A DNA stretch of 64,000 nucleotides from Frigidibacter sp. RF13. Lineage in GTDB: Bacteria > Pseudomonadota > Alphaproteobacteria > Rhodobacterales > Rhodobacteraceae. The DNA is taken from contig NZ_JAPNUE010000008.1 of assembly GCF_026626305.1 (NCBI RefSeq), positions 53,443-117,442 on the forward strand, read 5' to 3'. Positions 42,561-51,488 of this stretch are shown piece after piece (the stretch's first letter is position 1; each line of letters begins with the position of its first letter). Position numbers and translations under genes: made by a program. The notes under the pieces are model-generated. The model was not told where the DNA came from. It was given only the letters and a program-made list of their open reading frames with translations, and did not search any database.

Positions 42561-44573
42561 TCAGCCGGTGGCGATGCGGGGCCGGCCTTGCGCCGTCACG
42601 CGCAGGCGCGCCTCGATGAACATCGGCTGGCCCTCGACCTCGATCTCGGACAGATCGCGCGTGACCGACAGGCGCACCTCCTCGACGCCCGCGGCGCGTG
42701 CCCGGGCATCGGCGTCGGCCGACAGGGCGCGTTCCAGCGCCTGAAGCGCCTTGTCGCGGTCATTGAACCGTTTCGGCCCCTCGGGCAGATGGGCGGCGAA
42801 GACACCCGGTCCGGGGGCGGTCACGATCCCCTCGGCATGCATCGCGACCTGCCCCACCACAGCGCCGATCGCATTTGCCACGCCCGCATGTTCAGGCAGG
42901 ATTATCCGCGTGCCGAGCCGGGGACCGAGCGGCGGGTAGTAGCTGGGCGCCGAGGCGCCAAGGCCGATCACCGGCACGCCGAGCGACAGGTTCACCCTCA
43001 CCACGCCCTGATGGCGGTCCAACCCCGCGAGCGTCAGCCCGTGGCGCGCGAGGGCCTCGGGCGTGTCGCGGCCCCAATCGCGGTCGTCCTCTCCGAAGGC
43101 GGCTTCCAGCAGGCAGTCTTCGGTCTGGCGTTCCAGTTGCGCGATGATCTGCGACGCCAGCGCCTCCGGACCCGCTGCAATCCGGTCGCCGCGCCCGTTC
43201 CGGCGGCGGGCCATAAGCGTCACCGCCTTGCGCGCCGCCTCGCTGTCCCAGCTGTCCAGCCGGCTGAGTACATGGCTCGCGTCCGAGGGCGTGACGCCCG
43301 CGATCATCACCGCGCCGCGCGCGACGAGTTTCATCAGTGCGGGCAGTTCCAGCCGCGTGCGCACCGCGTCGGCAACCCGGAGCGGTCCCGCCATTAGACG
43401 CGCCGCCACCGCTTCTTCGCGCGGCCCGAGGCCGGGGGGCGGGGCGACATGCCAGAGCGGCACGGCGAAGCGGCCGTCATGTTCGCCGATCGCATCCATC
43501 GTCAGCCACTGGTCGAGTGCCGCATGCACGAGATCCGGGTAGTCGCGCGCGGCGAGCGCGACCGGCATCAGGCGACGGGGTCCGAGGCGGAGGCCGGTTT
43601 CCAGCCCTTCGAGCAGATGCACCTCGCTGTCGCCGCCAAGGCCGGTGGTGCGCATCGCCACCGCTTCGACCATGGTGCGGAAGGCGCCGACGCGGGCGCC
43701 TTCGGGGTCTATGGCGGGCTTGCCGTCCTTCAGAAGGCAGACATCGGTCGTGGTGCCGCCGATGTCGGAGACGAGCGCGTTCCGCTCGCCGGTCAGCCAG
43801 CTTGCCCCGGCGATGGAGGCCGCCGGACCGGAGAGGATCGTCTCGATCGGGCGTTCGCGGGCGAGGTTCGCCGAGACGAGCGCCCCGTCGCCGCGGACGA
43901 CCATCAGCGGTGCCTTGATGCCGATGACCGTCATGTGATGTTCGCAGGCGCTGATCAGCCGGTCGATCATGCCAATGAGACGCGCGTTCAGAACCGCCGT
44001 CAGCGCCCGGCGCGGACCGTTCAGCCCGGCGGAGAGTTCATGCGAGCAAGTGACCGGCAGGTGGGCGATGCGGCGGATCGCCTCGCGCGCGGCGTTTTCG
44101 TGGGCCGGATTGCGGGTGGCAAAGGCCGAAGCCACGGCAAAACCGGTGACCTCGGGCGCGAGCCGCGCCACCTCGGCTTCGACCCGCGCGAGGTCAAGGG
44201 GCCGCACTTCGCCGCCGCCGTGATTGTGGCCGCCCGCGACCATGACGACGGGATCGCCCTTCATCGCCTCGATCAGACCGGCGCGGCCAAGCTCTGCCTC
44301 GTCGAAGCCGACGAAGATCAGCGCGACGCGGCCGCCCTGCCCTTCGACCAGCGCGTTCGTGGCGAGTGTGGTCGACAGCGACACCATCGCGATGTCGCCG
44401 GGCGCCACGCCCGCCTTCTCGACGGCGGCGTCAATCGCGCGTCCGACGCCCAGCGCCAGATCAGGGCGCGTGGTCAGCGATTTCGCCGACGCGACAACGC
44501 GGTCGGCGCCTTCGTCCAGCACGACGGCGTCGGTATAGGTGCCGCCGGTATCGACGCCCAGAAGATAGGCCAT
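42561..44573 (-). CDS. Hydantoinase/oxoprolinase family protein (HyuA-like)
   Basis: A 670-residue protein of the N-methylhydantoinase A / 5-oxoprolinase N-half family: LGVDTGGTYTDAVVLDEG at the start, LSTTLATNALVEGQGGRVAL, and the ASKHA-type DIGGTTTDVCLLKDGKPAID. It would open a cyclic amide with ATP. The partner HyuB subunit, normally next door, is not present in the window. Upstream by 27 bp is the GMC oxidoreductase gene in the same direction. Acetone- or acetophenone-carboxylase subunits share this fold and cannot be excluded. Confidence 0.87.
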   Translation of the reverse strand: MAYLLGVDTGGTYTDAVVLDEGADRVVASAKSLTTRPDLALGVGRAIDAAVEKAGVAPGDIAMVSLSTTLATNALVEGQGGRVALIFVGFDEAELGRAGLIEAMKGDPVVMVAGGHNHGGGEVRPLDLARVEAEVARLAPEVTGFAVASAFATRNPAHENAAREAIRRIAHLPVTCSHELSAGLNGPRRALTAVLNARLIGMIDRLISACEHHMTVIGIKAPLMVVRGDGALVSANLARERPIETILSGPAASIAGASWLTGERNALVSDIGGTTTDVCLLKDGKPAIDPEGARVGAFRTMVEAVAMRTTGLGGDSEVHLLEGLETGLRLGPRRLMPVALAARDYPDLVHAALDQWLTMDAIGEHDGRFAVPLWHVAPPPGLGPREEAVAARLMAGPLRVADAVRTRLELPALMKLVARGAVMIAGVTPSDASHVLSRLDSWDSEAARKAVTLMARRRNGRGDRIAAGPEALASQIIAQLERQTEDCLLEAAFGEDDRDWGRDTPEALARHGLTLAGLDRHQGVVRVNLSLGVPVIGLGASAPSYYPPLGPRLGTRIILPEHAGVANAIGAVVGQVAMHAEGIVTAPGPGVFAAHLPEGPKRFNDRDKALQALERALSADADARARAAGVEEVRLSVTRDLSEIEVEGQPMFIEARLRVTAQGRPRIATG

Positions 44574-44600
44574 CCCATTCCCCTTCCGATCCTTGGGGTC

Positions 44601-46220
44601 CTATGCCCCCTTGAGGATCCTGTCCGCGCCCATCCAGCCCACGAGGATGGACGGGGCATTGGTATTGCCCCCGATCAGCGTTGGGAAGACCGAAGCGTCG
44701 CAGACGCGCAGTCCTTCCACCCCGTGAACCTTCAGATCGGCATCGACGACCGAGGTCGCCGGGTCCGGCCCCATGCGCGCGGTGCAGGACGGGTGATAGA
44801 CTGTGCCTGAGCGGGCACGGAAATCGGCGATCAGGTCTTCGTCGCTGGTCACTTGCGGACCGGGGCGCAGCTCCTCGGCGATCAGCGCGCGGATGGGCTC
44901 CTGCGCGGCGATCTGGCGGAGGTGTTTGACCGCCAGCAGCATCTCCTGAACGTCGTGGTCGGTCGAGAAGGCGTTTGCCGTGATCTTGGGATGGGCGAAG
45001 GGATCGGCCGACTTCAGCATGATCTCGCCCCGGCTGGTCGGACGGCAGTTCGACAAGCCGATCGAGAGGCCGGAGAACGGGTCGGGGGTCAGCAAGGGCC
45101 GTTCGCCCGGGCGCGGCAGCAGGGTCGAGAAGGCCTGGAAGTAGAGCTGCATGTTGGGGCGCGGCAGATCCGGCGAGGTGCGGAAGAAGCCGCCCGCATG
45201 GTTGATCGATTTCGCCAGCGGCCCCTTGCCGCCCAGGAAATATTGCATGCCAACGAGGACCTTGCCCCACCAGGGCCGCAGGACGTCGTTGTAGGTGGGC
45301 ACCTTCATCCGCCAGGTGTAGTTGATGCCCTGATGGTCGTTCAGATGTTGGCCGACATTGGCATTGTCCTGAACGACCGGAATGCCGTGTTCCCGCAGAT
45401 GCGCACCCGGTCCGATGCCCGACAGCATCAGAAGCTGCGGCGTGTTGATCGCGCCGCCCGCAAGGATCACCTCGCGCCCGGCCCGTGCCGTCTCGCGCTG
45501 TCCCTTGCGCAGATATTCGACGCCCACGGCACGGCGGCCTTCGAACAAGACCCGGGTGACGTGAGCCCGGGTCACGACAGTCACATTCGGCCGCTTCATC
45601 GCAGGCCGCAGGAAGGCGCGCGCAACGGAATTGCGCCGGGCGCCCTTGATCGTCATCTGGTAGATGCCGACGCCTTCCTGTTCGGCGCCGTTGAAGTCGG
45701 TATTGCGCCTCAGACCCGTCGCTTCGGCCGAGGCGGTGAATGTCTCGACCAAAGGATGCAGGTCGCGGCGGTTGGCCGAGATGAAGAGCGGCCCGCCCGC
45801 ACCCCGCCAATCATCCGCTCCCGCCTCGTTATTCTCGATCGCCCGGTAGGCGGCGCGGACCGCCTCCCAGCCCCAACCCGGATTTCCGGCGGCCTCCCAG
45901 TCGTCATAGTCCGATGCATGACCGCGGATCCACACCATCGCATTGATCGAAGAAGAACCGCCGAGAATCTTGCCCCTCGGCCAATGGTCTCGGTTACCGG
46001 CAAGCCCCGGATCGGGCTCGGTCGCGTACATCCAGTTGACCGCTGGATCGTAGAAAAGCTTTCCATAGCCAAGCGGCAGTTGAACATAGAAGCGCCGGTC
46101 GGAGCCGCCAGCCTCCAGCACCAGCACCGAATGCCGCCCGTTTGCCGACAGACGCTCCGCCAGTACGCAGCCCGCGGACCCCGCGCCGACGATGATGAAA
46201 TCGAATTGTCTGGCCTGCAT
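44601..46220 (-). CDS. GMC-family FAD oxidoreductase (choline-dehydrogenase-like)
   Basis: A 539-residue flavoprotein with [20 protein letters not shown] at the start, [20 protein letters not shown], and C-terminal [12 protein letters not shown] plus [18 protein letters not shown], where the active-site His/Asn pair of the GMC family lies. ATG 46220 has GGAGG nearby; the longer in-frame start adds six residues. It oxidises an alcohol to an aldehyde. It is closer to BetA-like enzymes than to fungal oxidases. Co-transcribed with HyuA; no betaine-aldehyde dehydrogenase or BetI gene is adjacent, so choline may not be its substrate. Confidence 0.9.
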   Translation of the reverse strand: MQARQFDFIIVGAGSAGCVLAERLSANGRHSVLVLEAGGSDRRFYVQLPLGYGKLFYDPAVNWMYATEPDPGLAGNRDHWPRGKILGGSSSINAMVWIRGHASDYDDWEAAGNPGWGWEAVRAAYRAIENNEAGADDWRGAGGPLFISANRRDLHPLVETFTASAEATGLRRNTDFNGAEQEGVGIYQMTIKGARRNSVARAFLRPAMKRPNVTVVTRAHVTRVLFEGRRAVGVEYLRKGQRETARAGREVILAGGAINTPQLLMLSGIGPGAHLREHGIPVVQDNANVGQHLNDHQGINYTWRMKVPTYNDVLRPWWGKVLVGMQYFLGGKGPLAKSINHAGGFFRTSPDLPRPNMQLYFQAFSTLLPRPGERPLLTPDPFSGLSIGLSNCRPTSRGEIMLKSADPFAHPKITANAFSTDHDVQEMLLAVKHLRQIAAQEPIRALIAEELRPGPQVTSDEDLIADFRARSGTVYHPSCTARMGPDPATSVVDADLKVHGVEGLRVCDASVFPTLIGGNTNAPSILVGWMGADRILKGA

Positions 46221-46358
46221 TAGCGCCTCCGTCCTCAAGGCTTAATCGGGCCAAGAGGGGCTCCGGTCCGCCCGCAAAACGACAGAAACCGTCGCTTTCG
46301 GCACAGCCCTGCAGCCAAGTTCGCACCCAAGTGCAGAATTGGTGTGAAGCTTCCGCGT

Positions 46359-46796
46359 CTAGGCGGCGCGCGGCGATCTAGAGCGGCCGGGCATCGTCGG
46401 ACCTGCCGGCGGTAACGGGCCCGCGAGGCGGCCGGGAAAGTCGGCGCGGAACCTGAGGGCGAGATCGGCGAAGTCGAACCCTACCGCAGAGGCAGGCATC
46501 AGCGGCCAATCCTCGGGCCAGAGGCAAAGCATCAACCGGTCGTCGGATGAAAGCCGCAAGACGAAGCCAACCGCCCGCAGGCGGTGCTGCAGATCGAACC
46601 AGTCGGCTGCCTCGCGCGCCGCAAGGCGGATGCGCGCGCCTGCCGGAAGCTCAACCGCCGCCTGAAGGCCGTTCGCCTCCGCAAGGACGGAGGCGACATA
46701 GTCCGCCGCCCCAAGACCCGCGCGCCGCGCCGACTGACCGCAGAGCAGAAGAAGCTCCTTCGGCAGATCGATATAGATGCGTGCATGCTCGGCCAT
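46359..46796 (-). CDS. Hypothetical protein, 145 residues
   Basis: An open frame starting MAEHARIYIDLPKELLLLCG. The first 50 residues look like a strand followed by two helices. The middle part has many hydrophobic strands (VGFVLRLSSDDRLMLCLWPE). The last 25 residues are proline- and arginine-rich and lie in GC-rich sequence. I recognise no family. Codon use resembles neighbours. The gene is 51 bp downstream of the carbonic anhydrase gene on the same strand. Confidence 0.6.
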   Translation of the reverse strand: MAEHARIYIDLPKELLLLCGQSARRAGLGAADYVASVLAEANGLQAAVELPAGARIRLAAREAADWFDLQHRLRAVGFVLRLSSDDRLMLCLWPEDWPLMPASAVGFDFADLALRFRADFPGRLAGPLPPAGPTMPGRSRSPRAA

Positions 46797-46847
46797 GCGC
46801 CAAACCTACGCGCGCTTGGTTAACGCGACCTTAGCGGCCGCAGTACC

Positions 46848-47501
46848 TCAAAGTGGGACGAAGGTGCCACTCGCCCCGTCATACTGCTGCAGCCCGCCGT
46901 CGCCGATATCGTTCCAGAGCCCGTGCAGCGACAGTTCCCCCGCCTCGACCGCCGTGCGGACGAAGGGGAAGGTCATCAGATTTTCAAGGCTTACCACCAC
47001 CGCCTGCTTTTCGAGCGCGGTCACCCGCTCTGCCTCGTCGGCGATATCCTTGATCCGTTCGTAGCCCGGGCGCAGGATGTCCATCCAGCGGCCGACATAG
47101 CTCGCCCTGTCCTCGAGCTGCGGTGCATGTCCGCAGCACATGTCGTGGCAGCCGCGCGCGCCGCCGCAGCCCGAATGGCCCATCACCACCAGATGCGCGA
47201 CCTTCAGCGCCGTCACGCCATACTCCAGCGCCGCCGAGGTGCCGTGATGCTCGCCGTCGGGGTTATGCGGCGGCACCAGATTGGCGATGTTGCGGTGGAT
47301 GAAGAACTCGCCCTGGTCCGCCCCGAAGATCGACGTGACATGAACCCGGCTGTCGCAGCAGGAAATCACCATGGCGCGCGGGTGCTGGCCACCCATGGCG
47401 AGGCGCTTGTACCAGGCCTTGTTCTCCTCCCAGGTGGTGGCCTTCCAGCCGTGATAGCGTTGGACGAGGTAGGAGGGCAGCGGTTTGGCGTGGCTCGTCA
47501 T
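46848..47501 (-). CDS. Beta-class carbonic anhydrase
   Basis: A 217-residue zinc enzyme: VISCCDSRVHVTSIFGADQG gives the first zinc Cys and the Asp-Arg dyad; VVMGHSGCGGARGCHD gives the His and second Cys. It hydrates CO2 to bicarbonate. ATG 47501 follows GGGAGAAG; in-frame ATGs upstream lie in poor context. No signal peptide. The unusually Cys-rich insert GCHDMCCGHAP after the zinc site is a clade trait in alphaproteobacteria. Confidence 0.93.
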   Translation of the reverse strand: MTSHAKPLPSYLVQRYHGWKATTWEENKAWYKRLAMGGQHPRAMVISCCDSRVHVTSIFGADQGEFFIHRNIANLVPPHNPDGEHHGTSAALEYGVTALKVAHLVVMGHSGCGGARGCHDMCCGHAPQLEDRASYVGRWMDILRPGYERIKDIADEAERVTALEKQAVVVSLENLMTFPFVRTAVEAGELSLHGLWNDIGDGGLQQYDGASGTFVPL

Positions 47502-47660
47502 CACTTCTCCCTGAACTTTTCCGCCGAAAGGCGATCCGGCTTTCCTTACGGTGCCGATCGTTCGAATTCGAGCGTTTTTTACGACGGCCATCAACCTTTT
47601 CTTGAGCGGCAGGCGCGAAGCTCATGCCCGCATTTGGGGTGCGGTTGAAGGAGGGTCAAG

Positions 47661-48041
47661 ATGCCGGTTCTGGCAATCTTGCGCCACGAGGAAGGGGTCC
47701 GGCTTGACCCCGATCCTCTGGTGGCGCTGTTCGCGGAGCTTGGAGAGAGAGGGGCGGAGCGGGTGGTACGCCGGGCGCTCCTCGAACTTTCCGAACAGCT
47801 GTCCGAGGTCGCCGACCATTTCGCGGCGGGCCAAACGGATACATTGATCCGTAGCGCGCGAATGCTGGCGAAAGTCGCCGAACAGGTGGGCATGGCAACG
47901 CTCGCACGTGTGGCCCGCGACGTCGTCTCGACCAGCGAAGCGGTTGAGACGACCGCACAGGCGGCAACCGTGGCCCGGCTCGGCCGTATCGGAGAACGCT
48001 CGCTCGCTGCGCTCTGGGACCTGAGCGAAGCGGGCGGCTGA
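47661..48041 (+). CDS. Small conserved-looking helical protein, 126 residues
   Basis: Frame MPVLAILRHEEGVRLDPDPL onward. It is predicted almost wholly helical, with AERVVRRALLELSEQLSEVA and SARMLAKVAEQVGMATLARV as amphipathic helices, resembling an Hpt-like four-helix protein, but no phospho-His motif stands out. Divergent from the carbonic anhydrase gene. GGAGGG lies nearby upstream. The family is not recognised. Confidence 0.65.
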   Translation: MPVLAILRHEEGVRLDPDPLVALFAELGERGAERVVRRALLELSEQLSEVADHFAAGQTDTLIRSARMLAKVAEQVGMATLARVARDVVSTSEAVETTAQAATVARLGRIGERSLAALWDLSEAGG

Positions 48042-48203
48042 GGCGGCCGTCCGGGCCGCTCCTCCGGCGCGGACCGCGCCGTCCTCGCGAAGTGAGCGGG
48101 CACGCTCGATGAGCGACCTTTCCCGGGATTCGCACCCGCCCGCGCAAGGGTCTTGCGGGCGCCACGCCAAGGCTTAGGGTGGCCGCGACCAGAAGGAGCG
48201 CCA

Positions 48204-49586
48204 ATGACTGACCCTGCAACGCCGGAACAGACCTCCCTGCCTCTGCATGTGGTCGAAGAGTCGGCACTCGAAACATTCATGGGTGGGCTTGCCCCGGCGC
48301 ACCGCGCCTGGGCGGAGGCCAGCCGCTTTACCGGCGCCCTTGGGCAGGTTCTCGTCCTGCCTGACGCGTCCGGCCGTCCGGAAGCCGCCGCTGTTGGTTA
48401 CGGCAGTGTTGCGTCGAGGGCGCGCGGGCGGTTTCACCTTGCCGCCGCGGCGACAACGCTGCCCGAGGCCGACTGGCGGCTTGAGGGGCTCGCCGATCGG
48501 CGCGCGATCGAAGAAGAGGCGCTCGGCTGGCGCCTCGCCAGCTACCGGTTCGACCGCTACAAGGCGGCGAAACCGCCGCGCGCGCGCCTGCTCACGCCGC
48601 CGTCTGTCGATGGCGCGCGGCTAGATGCCATCGCGGCAGGCGAAAGTCTCACGCGCGATCTGATCAATACGCCCGCGTCCGACATGGGACCGGAGGATCT
48701 GGAAGCCGCTGTGGGCACCCTTGCAACGCGGCACGGCGCCTCGGTCGAGGTGACGGTCGGCGACGATCTTCAGGCCGCAAATTTCCCGATGATCCACGCC
48801 GTGGGCCGTGCCAGCCCCCGCGCGCCACGCCTGATCGACCTGCGCTGGGGCAGCGATGGCCCGACGCTGACGCTCGTCGGCAAGGGCGTCTGTTTCGACA
48901 CCGGCGGGCTTAATATCAAGACCGGCGGCTTCATGAGCCTGATGAAGAAGGACATGGGCGGGGCGGCGACGGTGCTGGGGCTTGCCTCGATGATCATGGC
49001 GCTTGGGCTCAAACTGCGCCTGCGGGTGCTGATCCCAGCGGTCGAGAACGTGATCGCGGGTAATGCGCTGAAACCCAAAGACATTCTGAAAAGTCGCAAG
49101 GGCCTGACGGTCGAGGTCAACGACACAGATGCCGAGGGGCGGCTGGTGCTCGCCGATGCGCTGGCGCTTGCGGATGAGGAAAAGCCCGATCTCATCGTCT
49201 CGATGGCCACGCTCACTGGCGCGGCACGGGTGGCGGTCGGACCGGACCTTGCGCCCTTCTACAGCGATGACGAGCCGCTTGCCGCCGCCCTATCGGCGGC
49301 TGGCGCGCGGGTCGCGGACCCGGTCTGGCGCCTGCCGTTCTGGGCGCCCTATGACAGCGTGATCGAGCCCGATATTGCCGATCTCGACAATGCGCCGGGT
49401 TTCGGTTTCGCCGGGTCGATTACGGCGGCACTGTTCCTGCGCCGCTTCGTGACCGCTTGCCCGCGCTACGCACATTTCGACATCTATGGCTGGCAACCGA
49501 CCGCTGCGCCCGCCCGCCCCAAGGGCGGCGTCGGCCAGGGCGCGCGCGCGCTTCTGGACGCGCTGCCCGGGGTTCTTGGGCTATGA
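48204..49586 (+). CDS. M17 leucyl aminopeptidase family protein
   Basis: A 460-residue metallopeptidase: LVGKGVCFDTGGLNIKTGGF gives the metal and catalytic Lys region, KKDMGGAATVLG the second metal site and NDTDAEGRLVLADALA the PepA signature. The N-terminal domain is shorter than in E. coli PepA. ATG 48204 lies five bases after AAGGAG. It overlaps the NlpC/P60 gene by four bases (ATGA), a standard pairing in this order, and would cleave N-terminal residues of cytosolic peptides. Confidence 0.93.
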   Translation: MTDPATPEQTSLPLHVVEESALETFMGGLAPAHRAWAEASRFTGALGQVLVLPDASGRPEAAAVGYGSVASRARGRFHLAAAATTLPEADWRLEGLADRRAIEEEALGWRLASYRFDRYKAAKPPRARLLTPPSVDGARLDAIAAGESLTRDLINTPASDMGPEDLEAAVGTLATRHGASVEVTVGDDLQAANFPMIHAVGRASPRAPRLIDLRWGSDGPTLTLVGKGVCFDTGGLNIKTGGFMSLMKKDMGGAATVLGLASMIMALGLKLRLRVLIPAVENVIAGNALKPKDILKSRKGLTVEVNDTDAEGRLVLADALALADEEKPDLIVSMATLTGAARVAVGPDLAPFYSDDEPLAAALSAAGARVADPVWRLPFWAPYDSVIEPDIADLDNAPGFGFAGSITAALFLRRFVTACPRYAHFDIYGWQPTAAPARPKGGVGQGARALLDALPGVLGL

Positions 49587-50410
49587 CGGACCGGCGGCTT
49601 CTTCCCGCCAACGGCCGGGTGGCCCATGTCTCGCTGCGCGGCCGGGTCGAGGCCGCGGCCTTCGTCGATGGCGAAGCGGCACGGGTCACGGCACCGCTTA
49701 CCGACCTTCTGGCCCGACCCGGCGGGCAACGCGACAGGCAGGTCCTGCGCGGCGACGGCCTGACGGTGCTTGAAAGGAAGGAGGGCCACGCGTTCGTTCA
49801 GGCCAGGAAGGATGGCTATTGCGGCTATGTCGCCGAAGCGGCGCTTGGCCCCGATCATGCGGTCACGCATTGGGTCAGCGCGCCCGCGACCCATCTCTAC
49901 CCGGCAGCGGACATTAAACAGCGCGAGGTCGCGAGCCTCTCTTTCGGCGCGCAGCTTGAAATCGTTGGGGAAGAGGGGCGCTTTGCCCGCACCGCCGACG
50001 GACATCATGTGCCGCGCACTCATCTGCAACCGACCGGCGCACCGCTTGACGATCCGGCGGCGGTTGCCCTGCTATTCCTCGGAACCCCCTACCTCTGGGG
50101 CGGCAACTCGCGCGACGGGATCGATTGTTCGGGGCTCGTCCAGGCGGCGCTTCTCGCCTGCGGCCATGACTGCCCGGGCGATAGCGACCTGCAATGGGAG
50201 AGCGTCGGCCGGCGCCCGGACGAAGGTGCCCCGCTTCGACGCGGTGATCTGCTCTTCTGGCGTGGCCATGTCGCCATGGCGATGGATGGCGAGACGATGA
50301 TCCACGCCAATGCCCATGCGATGGCAGTCACGCTGGAGCCGATCCGGGCGGCGAAGGAACGGATCCAGGCGGCGGAAGGCGACAACTGGCTCGGCGCGAA
50401 GCGCCTGTAG
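49583..50410 (+). CDS. NlpC/P60 cysteine peptidase with SH3-like domains
   Basis: A 275-residue protein: the N-terminal half has two SH3-like segments (LTVLERKEGHAFVQARKDGY), the C-terminal half carries the NlpC/P60 catalytic Cys in GIDCSGLVQAALLACG and the His in RGHVAMAMDG. It would cut peptidoglycan cross-peptides (gamma-Glu-diaminopimelate). There is no recognisable signal peptide, so the substrate may be recycled cell-wall peptides. It starts within the aminopeptidase stop codon (ATGA), which fits a joint peptide-recycling role. Confidence 0.92.
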   Translation: MTDRRLLPANGRVAHVSLRGRVEAAAFVDGEAARVTAPLTDLLARPGGQRDRQVLRGDGLTVLERKEGHAFVQARKDGYCGYVAEAALGPDHAVTHWVSAPATHLYPAADIKQREVASLSFGAQLEIVGEEGRFARTADGHHVPRTHLQPTGAPLDDPAAVALLFLGTPYLWGGNSRDGIDCSGLVQAALLACGHDCPGDSDLQWESVGRRPDEGAPLRRGDLLFWRGHVAMAMDGETMIHANAHAMAVTLEPIRAAKERIQAAEGDNWLGAKRL

Positions 50411-50437
50411 GAGCCGCTCATCGGGCCCTTGCGCGCC

Positions 50438-50453
50438 CTCTTCGCGCGAAGAG
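50438..50453. terminator. 16-bp palindrome between convergent genes
   Basis: CTCTTCGC followed by GCGAAGAG, an exact palindrome in the 96-bp gap between the NlpC/P60 and DUF2794 genes. No clear U-tract follows on either strand. Confidence 0.4.
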
Positions 50454-50506
50454 CGGCCCTTCCGCGAGGAGCCCCGTCAGGGGTGAGGAGCGGCCCGCAG
50501 TCCAGG

Positions 50507-50851
50507 TCAGACCGGCCGAATCAGCTTCCGCTCCAACGGGCTCAGCACGCCGGAAAGATCATGGCCGCGCTTCAACACCTGCCCGGTCATGCCGATCAGT
50601 GCATACATGCCCTGCCGGTTCCTCAGCCTCGGATGTTTCTCGATCCGGTAAAGCGGCGTCTCGGCGGTATGGCGGAAGACGGAAAAGACAGCGCAGTCGC
50701 GTAGGAAAGACATCGCATAATCGCGCCATTCCCCGGCCGCGACCATCCGTCCATAGAGCGAGAGGATCACGGAAAGCTCCGCCCGGTCAAAAGCGACCTG
50801 CTGCGGCAAGGCGGCGGAAAAGCGAAGGGGCGTCGGTTCCTGAACCGTCAT
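50507..50851 (-). CDS. DUF2794 family protein
   Basis: A 114-residue protein with the DUF2794 signature FDRAELSVILSLYGRMVAAG, DCAVFSVFRHTAETPLYRIE, and GMYALIGMTGQVLKRGHDLS. It is a small alphaproteobacterial family of unknown function. No signal peptide or membrane segment. The gap to the next gene (50852-51122) holds a candidate small RNA on the other strand. Confidence 0.88.
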   Translation of the reverse strand: MTVQEPTPLRFSAALPQQVAFDRAELSVILSLYGRMVAAGEWRDYAMSFLRDCAVFSVFRHTAETPLYRIEKHPRLRNRQGMYALIGMTGQVLKRGHDLSGVLSPLERKLIRPV

Positions 50852-51019
50852 GACCCGATGCTACCCGACCTGCGGCGCAAATCAAGCCTCGCCAGAAAGC
50901 AGAGACTTGCAGCATCCACCGCCGCCCGATTTCAGCCATGAAATGACCCGACGGAGGCCGCTTTCCCTCCCGCGAATCGCCGCGTTCGGGCTCGAATTTG
51001 TGATCAGCGAGAAACGCTA

Positions 51020-51110
51020 GGTTCCGGCGGAGCGGCCAACAGCCCCCACCCAGTTCGCCCCGTCGGAACCGTCCTCGCCCAGACCCCGCTTCGGCGGGGT
51101 CTTGATTTTT
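51020..51110 (+). ncRNA. Candidate small RNA with C-rich loop and intrinsic terminator
   Basis: A strong hairpin: GGTTCCGGCGG (51020-51030) pairs with CCGTCGGAACC (51060-51070), one G-U. An inner GGC/GCC and AAC/GTT stem exposes a 12-base loop AGCCCCCACCCA. Ten bases later comes a nine-pair terminator stem AGACCCCGC-TTCG-GCGGGGTCT (51081-51102), then TTGATTTTT. No plus-strand gene lies upstream that this terminator could serve. The exposed C-rich loop could pair with GGAGG-like ribosome sites. No promoter is clear, so the 5' end is approximate. Confidence 0.5.
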
Positions 51111-51122
51111 CCTGTCCCCGGC

Positions 51123-51413
51123 TCAGCCGCATTCAACAGCGCGGATCAGGCCATTGTCGTCGATAGCGATGTTGAGCCGTGTGGGGCTGAAATCCATCGT
51201 CACCGCCATGCCGGGCTTCAGGAACCGCGTTCCCGCCGGGAAGGTCATCGCAGCGAGCGCGCTTTCGGGCAGGCCCACCAGATGCTGCAGCCCGTCGGCG
51301 CCGCAACTTGCCGTCTCGGCCCGGCCCGGCATCGGGTCGGTATGTTTCTTCGGCTCCTCAGCCATGCAGGCCCCCATCGGTATCAGGAGTGCGGCGGCGA
51401 AAATGGCGCGCAT
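51123..51413 (-). CDS. I78-family peptidase inhibitor-like lipoprotein
   Basis: A 96-residue protein with an N-terminal signal ([20 protein letters not shown]) ending in a lipobox-like MGAC, so it is likely lipid-anchored. The mature part matches the I78 inhibitor fold: [20 protein letters not shown], then [20 protein letters not shown] and final ECG. It may inhibit envelope or exogenous serine peptidases. AAGGAAAGG stands before the start. Divergent from the formaldehyde dehydrogenase gene. Confidence 0.82.
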   Translation of the reverse strand: MRAIFAAALLIPMGACMAEEPKKHTDPMPGRAETASCGADGLQHLVGLPESALAAMTFPAGTRFLKPGMAVTMDFSPTRLNIAIDDNGLIRAVECG

Positions 51414-51488
51414 CTGTCGTTCCTTTCCTTGCGCGAGCCCCCGGTTTGCGGGAGAGTCGCGGCAACCAGAATATCAGGGAGGCTGAGA

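Noticed and set aside
44601..46220. betA in a choline-to-betaine operon
   Set aside because: No betB or betI is adjacent and the partner is a hydantoinase, so choline is not supported by context.
46848..47594. Longer carbonic anhydrase start at 47594
   Set aside because: The extra 31 residues are basic and atypical, while ATG 47501 has GGGAGAAG and gives the usual N-terminus.
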